From Streptomyces canus 299MFChir4.1 (lineage in GTDB: Bacteria > Actinomycetota > Actinomycetes > Streptomycetales > Streptomycetaceae): a stretch of 64,000 nucleotides of DNA. A model generated the notes under the pieces. That model saw nothing but the letters and a program-made list of their open reading frames with translations, had not been told where the DNA came from and did not search any database. Made by a program: the position numbers and the translations under genes. Shown here one piece after another: positions 60,403 to 64,000 of the stretch (position 1 is the first letter of the stretch; every line of letters starts with the position of its first letter). The stretch lies in assembly GCF_000383615.1 (NCBI RefSeq), contig NZ_KB911585.1:468939-532938 (forward strand), in the 5' to 3' direction.

Positions 60403-61094
60403 GGCGCCGAGAAGCGGTAGCCGAAACCGCGCACGGTGTGGATGTAGCGGGGTGCGCGCGGCGGCTCGGACATCTTGGTGCGCAGTCGTTTGACGCAGGC
60501 GTCCACCAGGCGGGCGTCACCGTGGTAGTCGTGCTCCCAGACCGCCTCCAGGAGTTGCTGGCGGGTGAACACCTGGCCCGGTGAGGCGGAGAGGGTGAGC
60601 AGGAGCCGCAGCTCGGAGGGGGCGAGGGCGATCGGCTCGCCGTTCAGCGCGACCGTCAGGCCGGCCCGGTCGACGGCGAGGTCGCCGTAGGTGTCGATCT
60701 TCGGCAGGCCCTCGGCGCCGGGCGAGCCCCCCGCCGCCCGGCGCAGGACGGCGCGTATGCGGGCGTCGAGCACCCGGGCCAGAACGGGTTTGACGACGTA
60801 GTCGTCGGCGCCCGCCTCCAGACCGACGACGATGTCCACCTCGTCACCCCGTGCCGTCGCCATGATGATCGGCAGGGTCTGGTCGACGGCGCGTTTGCCC
60901 CGGCACACCTCCAGGCCGGTCATGCCGGGCAGCATCAGATCGAGGACAACGATGTCCGGCCGGAAGGCCCGCAGCCGGTCCATCCCCTCCTCGCCGGTCG
61001 CGGTGGCGTCGACGTCGTGGTTCTGGCGGCGCAGGGCCAGGGCGACACCCTCCCGCACGGCGGGGTCGTCCTCGATCAGCAGTACACGTGACAT
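60399..61094 (-). CDS. OmpR/PhoB-type response regulator
   Basis: 231 aa. The receiver has Asp9/Asp10, the phospho-acceptor Asp52 in VVLDLMLPG, and Lys in DDYVVKP. The C-terminal winged helix carries FTRQQLLEAVWEHDYHGDARLVDACVKRLRTKM and YIHTVRGFGYRF. ATG at 61094 preferred over an in-frame GTG at 61109. It is the first gene of the regulator-kinase-lipoprotein operon. The gene order and repeats upstream resemble afsQ1/Q2/Q3; I do not assign the symbol, since the sequence differs from the classical AfsQ1 at the N-terminus. Confidence 0.94.
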   Translation of the reverse strand: MSRVLLIEDDPAVREGVALALRRQNHDVDATATGEEGMDRLRAFRPDIVVLDLMLPGMTGLEVCRGKRAVDQTLPIIMATARGDEVDIVVGLEAGADDYVVKPVLARVLDARIRAVLRRAAGGSPGAEGLPKIDTYGDLAVDRAGLTVALNGEPIALAPSELRLLLTLSASPGQVFTRQQLLEAVWEHDYHGDARLVDACVKRLRTKMSEPPRAPRYIHTVRGFGYRFSAP

Positions 61095-61130
61095 GCGCAC
61101 AGTATCCACACGGCCGAGACCACGAGGAGG

Positions 61131-61181
61131 GTTATCGGTTCGTTACCTTCCGGGCCAGGTCCGATCACATGGCGATCACAT
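61131..61181. promoter_or_regulatory. OmpR-type direct repeats between response regulator and DUF3152 gene
   Basis: GTTAT-n6-GTTAC (61131-61146) nearly fits the AfsQ1 pattern GTnAC-n6-GTnAC. A second direct repeat, GATCACAT at 61163 and 61174, also has 11-bp spacing. Both are the layout expected for an OmpR-family dimer. Confidence 0.55.
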
Positions 61182-61192
61182 CGTGAACGACC

Positions 61193-62047
61193 GTGACAGC
61201 GCACAAACGAAACCCCGCCGGCCGCCGTCGCCGGAAGCGCTCCGAGCGGAGCGTCAAGCACCAACTGATGGGCGGACTGGCCGCGTTGGCCGCCTTCGCG
61301 GCCGTCGGTGGCGCGGTGGTGGCGTGGCTGCCGTCCGACTCGGCACCAACGTCCGCGGCACTCAAGCCCGTTGAGAGTCCGAAGCCTCAAGGGACCGCCG
61401 GGGCACCGGAGCGGGAAGAGACCTCCGAGTCACCGGAGCCGGAAGAGTCCGGTGCGCCCTCCGGCCCCGCCACGACCCCGCTCCCCCGGAGCGGTCCGGG
61501 GACCTTCGTCACCGCACCCGGCGGGAGCGGACGGGTCGGCAGGGGCACGCCGCTGCGCTACCGGGTCGAGGTGGAGAAGGGCATCACGATCACCCCCGAG
61601 GACGTCGCCGCACAGGTGGAGCGGACCCTGTCCGACCCGCGCGGCTGGACGGCCGACGGCCACTCGGCGTTCCAGCGGGTGTCCGGCGGCCCCACCGACT
61701 TCGTGGTCCGCCTCGCCACCCCGGCGACCGTCGACCGGATCTGCGCCGAGGGCGGCCTCGACACCGGCGGCAAGGTCAACTGCAGCGTGAACCACCAGGT
61801 GATGGTCAACCTCAGGCGCTGGGTCCTGGCCACCGAGTTCTACCGCAAGGACGTCGTCGGGTACCGCTCGCTGATCGTCAACCACGAGGTGGGCCACTTC
61901 CTCGGCCACGGGCATGTGACCTGCCCCGGCGAGGGGCAGCCGGCCCCCGCGATGATGCAGCAGATCAAGGGCCTGCTCGGCTGCGTCCCCAATGTCTGGC
62001 CGTACGACAGCGACGGCCGTCTCCTCACGGGCCCCTCCGCCCCGTGA
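61193..62047 (+). CDS. DUF3152 putative zinc metallopeptidase, membrane-anchored
   Basis: 284 aa. A very basic start (KRNPAGRRRRKRSERSVKHQ) leads into one transmembrane helix (LAALAAFAAVGGAVVAWL, about 28-46), then a Pro/Glu/Ser-rich linker of about 50 residues and the DUF3152 domain. That domain has the zincin motif HEVGHFLGHGH and paired cysteines (RICAEGG, NCSVNH, TCPGEG, GCVPN). It should act outside the membrane. GTG start. It is divergent from the response regulator over OmpR-type repeats, so it is a likely target of that two-component system. Confidence 0.9.
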   Translation: MTAHKRNPAGRRRRKRSERSVKHQLMGGLAALAAFAAVGGAVVAWLPSDSAPTSAALKPVESPKPQGTAGAPEREETSESPEPEESGAPSGPATTPLPRSGPGTFVTAPGGSGRVGRGTPLRYRVEVEKGITITPEDVAAQVERTLSDPRGWTADGHSAFQRVSGGPTDFVVRLATPATVDRICAEGGLDTGGKVNCSVNHQVMVNLRRWVLATEFYRKDVVGYRSLIVNHEVGHFLGHGHVTCPGEGQPAPAMMQQIKGLLGCVPNVWPYDSDGRLLTGPSAP

Positions 62048-62078
62048 CCCATTGATCCCCCAACTGTCAGGAGTTCAG

Positions 62079-64000
62079 ATGGAGTTACGCCTACCCCACC
62101 GACATGCGGCCATGGCCGCGGGGGTGGCTTCCGCCGCCCTGGTCCTCGCCGGGCTGCCGGCCGGTGCGGGAGCCGTCGACCACGTCCCCGCCGGGAGCGC
62201 CCGTACGGCCTCAGCGGTGAAGACGGTCACGCTCGTCACCGGTGACCGAGTCCTCGTGGACTCCACCGGCCAGGTCTCCGGGGTGGAGCGGGCGCAGGGC
62301 CGCAAGGGCATGCCGTTCACGGTCCGGGTCGTCGCCGGGCACACCCGGGTCGTCCCCGGTGACGCCGAAATACTGCTGGCCGAGGGCAAGTTGGACCCGC
62401 GGCTCTTCGACGTCACCCAGCTGGTCAAGGACGGCTACGACGACGCGCGCCGCTCCGACCTGCCGCTGATCGTCACGTTCCGCGGCAAGAAGGCGCCCTC
62501 GACCACTCCCTTCACCGAGGCCGGGGCCCGGATGGGCCGTCAGCTGCCCGTCGCCAACGGCCGGGCGATGCGCTCCGCGAAGAAGCGCGGGACCGGGTTC
62601 TGGAAGGCCGTGACCCACAAGTCCCCGCAGGGCGCGGCGGCGTTCACCGCCGAGGCCGGCGTGGAGAAGCTGTGGCTCGACGGGAAGCGCCGGGCCTCGC
62701 TCGACAAGAGCGTCCCGCAGATCGGCGCACCGGCCGCCTGGGCCGCGGGCTTCGACGGCACCGGCACCAAGGTCGCCGTCCTGGACACCGGAATCGACAC
62801 CGGCCATCCCGACCTGGCGGGCAAGGTGGTCGCCGAGCAGGACTTCAGCGGCACCGGCACCACCACCACCGACAAGTTCGGGCACGGCACCCATGTCGCG
62901 TCCACCGTGGCGGGCAGTGGCGCGAAGTCGGACGGGAAGTACAAGGGGGTCGCGCCGGGCGCGCGGCTCCTCAACGGCAAGGTCCTCGACGACCAGGGCG
63001 GCGGCACCGACTCCGGGATCATCGCCGGCATGGAGTGGGCGGTGGCCCAGGGCGCGGACGTCGTCAATCTCAGCCTCGGCGGGCCCGACTTCCCCGACGT
63101 CGACCCGATGGAGGAGGCCGTCAACCGGCTCTCGGCGGAGTCCGGCACCCTCTTCGTCATCGCCGCCGGCAACGACGGCGAGTCCGGCGAGTCGACCGTC
63201 GGCTCGCCCGGCAGCGCGGCCTCCGCGCTCACCGTCGGTGCGGTCGACGGGTCCGACGCGCTCGCCGACTTCTCCAGCCGCGGTCCGCGGGTCAGCGACG
63301 GCGGGGTCAAGCCCGACCTGACCGCGCCGGGCGTCGCCATCACGGCCGCGTCCGCCGCCGGCAGCTTGCTGCCGCAGTGGTACCCGTCCGACATCCCCGG
63401 GTACCACACGATCGAGGGCACCTCCATGGCCACCCCGCATGTCGCGGGCGCGGCCGCACTCCTCGCCCAGCAGCACCCCGACTGGAGCGGTGAGCGCCTC
63501 AAGGCGGTGCTGACCGGTTCCGCGAAGCCGGGCGCGTACAGCTCCTACCAGCAGGGCACCGGACGGGTCGACGTGGTCCGGGCACTGGACGAGAACGTCG
63601 TCACCGAGCAGGGTCCTGTCGACTTCGGCGTCCAGCAGTGGCCGCACGACGACGACAAGGCGCGGACCAAGCGGCTCACCTACCGCAACCTCGGCACCGA
63701 GCCGGTCACCCTGGACCTGTCGGTGGACGCCCGCGCGGTGGACGGCAAGCCCGCCGCCGACGGCATGTTCACCGTCTCGCCGCAGCGGATCACCGTCCCG
63801 GCGGGCGGCGAGGCGAGTGCCCAGGTCACCGCGGACACCCGCGCCGGCACCGCGGACGGCAGCTTCGGCGGCTCGGTGACGGCCGCCTCCGCCGACGGCA
63901 AGGTGCGGGTGCGGTCCGCCGTGGGCGTGGTCCGCGAGGTGGAGTCGTACGACCTGACGCTCAAGCACCTCGACGAGCAGGGCGCGGCGACGGGCGACGC
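62079..64000 (+). CDS. Secreted subtilisin-like S8 serine protease, C-terminus beyond window
   Basis: 640 residues visible, open at the right edge. A signal peptide (about 1-32) is followed by a pro-region (about 45-210) and the S8 catalytic domain: Asp236 in VLDTGID, His269 in GHGTHVAS, Asn in AAGNDG and Ser449 in GTSMATPHVAG. A beta-rich domain begins near 510 (LTYRNLGTEPVTLDLSVDARAVDG), as in the long Streptomyces S8 proteases of over 1000 aa. AGGAG lies 7 nt before the ATG. The DUF3152 gene ends 31 bp upstream, so the two may be co-transcribed. Confidence 0.93.
   Translation, partial: MELRLPHRHAAMAAGVASAALVLAGLPAGAGAVDHVPAGSARTASAVKTVTLVTGDRVLVDSTGQVSGVERAQGRKGMPFTVRVVAGHTRVVPGDAEILLAEGKLDPRLFDVTQLVKDGYDDARRSDLPLIVTFRGKKAPSTTPFTEAGARMGRQLPVANGRAMRSAKKRGTGFWKAVTHKSPQGAAAFTAEAGVEKLWLDGKRRASLDKSVPQIGAPAAWAAGFDGTGTKVAVLDTGIDTGHPDLAGKVVAEQDFSGTGTTTTDKFGHGTHVASTVAGSGAKSDGKYKGVAPGARLLNGKVLDDQGGGTDSGIIAGMEWAVAQGADVVNLSLGGPDFPDVDPMEEAVNRLSAESGTLFVIAAGNDGESGESTVGSPGSAASALTVGAVDGSDALADFSSRGPRVSDGGVKPDLTAPGVAITAASAAGSLLPQWYPSDIPGYHTIEGTSMATPHVAGAAALLAQQHPDWSGERLKAVLTGSAKPGAYSSYQQGTGRVDVVRALDENVVTEQGPVDFGVQQWPHDDDKARTKRLTYRNLGTEPVTLDLSVDARAVDGKPAADGMFTVSPQRITVPAGGEASAQVTADTRAGTADGSFGGSVTAASADGKVRVRSAVGVVREVESYDLTLKHLDEQGAATGD

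Noticed and set aside
1..64000. Insertion sequence, integrase or prophage genes
   Set aside because: No transposase, integrase or phage structural protein is readable on either strand; no tRNA-type attachment site was found.

Overview
This 64 kb window is GC-rich throughout and looks like the chromosome of a Streptomyces. Signs are third positions that are nearly always G or C, many GTG starts, twin-arginine-like and Ala-rich secretion signals, LAL-type LuxR regulators, a PP2C/SpoIIE phosphatase, cellulose (CebR-like) and GlcNAc (DasR-like) operators, and a mycothiol-era assortment of small regulator/enzyme pairs. There are no rRNA or tRNA genes, no transposase and no CRISPR array. I find about 51 apparently functional protein genes (two cut by the window edges), plus remnants of at least four dead genes.

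Layout. 1-3.3 kb is a plant-polysaccharide locus: a secreted CE1/PHB-depolymerase-type esterase (cut at the left edge) faces a PL1 pectate lyase followed by a PL3 pectate lyase, with LacI-type operators between them. 3.3-5.8 kb is a PaaX-type regulator divergent from an AidB-like acyl-CoA dehydrogenase. 5.9-10.1 kb holds a HEAT-repeat protein, an Rv1733c-like membrane protein and an Asp-box beta-propeller. 10.2-10.9 kb is a gene graveyard: C-terminal halves of a LacI regulator and a GH51 arabinofuranosidase. 11-17.2 kb holds ung, a GlcNAc-type kinase, a CbiX-like protein lacking its histidines, a lactonase with a DasR-like site, a FUSC exporter and an Lrp/AsnC regulator. 17.3-24.1 kb holds an FAD oxidoreductase, a LAL regulator with four iteron-like 13-mers upstream, an FBP zinc protein, and a TetR-SGNH hydrolase operon sharing a perfect 23-bp operator.

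24.1-36.7 kb holds a LysR ligand domain without a DNA-binding domain, DUF5997, a TerD-domain protein, a tandem 88-nt structured repeat, a fructosamine kinase, an NAD-dependent reductase, a repeat-rich NlpC/P60 protein whose catalytic Cys is Asn, a LuxR regulator, and a GH13 enzyme with an MFS exporter. 36.7-47.1 kb holds pyruvate carboxylase, a double DUF427 protein, a Cys-less cysteine-desulfurase homologue, a MerR-ene reductase pair, a glycosyltransferase with a translationally coupled partner, and a P450.

47.3-51.2 kb is the most system-like stretch: an unknown 456-aa protein, a MoxR AAA ATPase and an HExxH/VWA protein in one operon. 51.3-57.9 kb holds an amidohydrolase, a CGNR zinc-finger regulator, GNAT and ZnuB remnants (the latter behind Zur-like boxes), an AraC regulator divergent from a phytanoyl-CoA dioxygenase with a coupled 95-aa protein, a PAS-GAF-SpoIIE phosphatase and a small roadblock-like protein. 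57.9-64 kb holds an ArsR regulator, an overlapping response regulator-kinase-lipoprotein operon with OmpR-type direct repeats in front of it, a DUF3152 metallopeptidase, and a secreted subtilase cut at the right edge.
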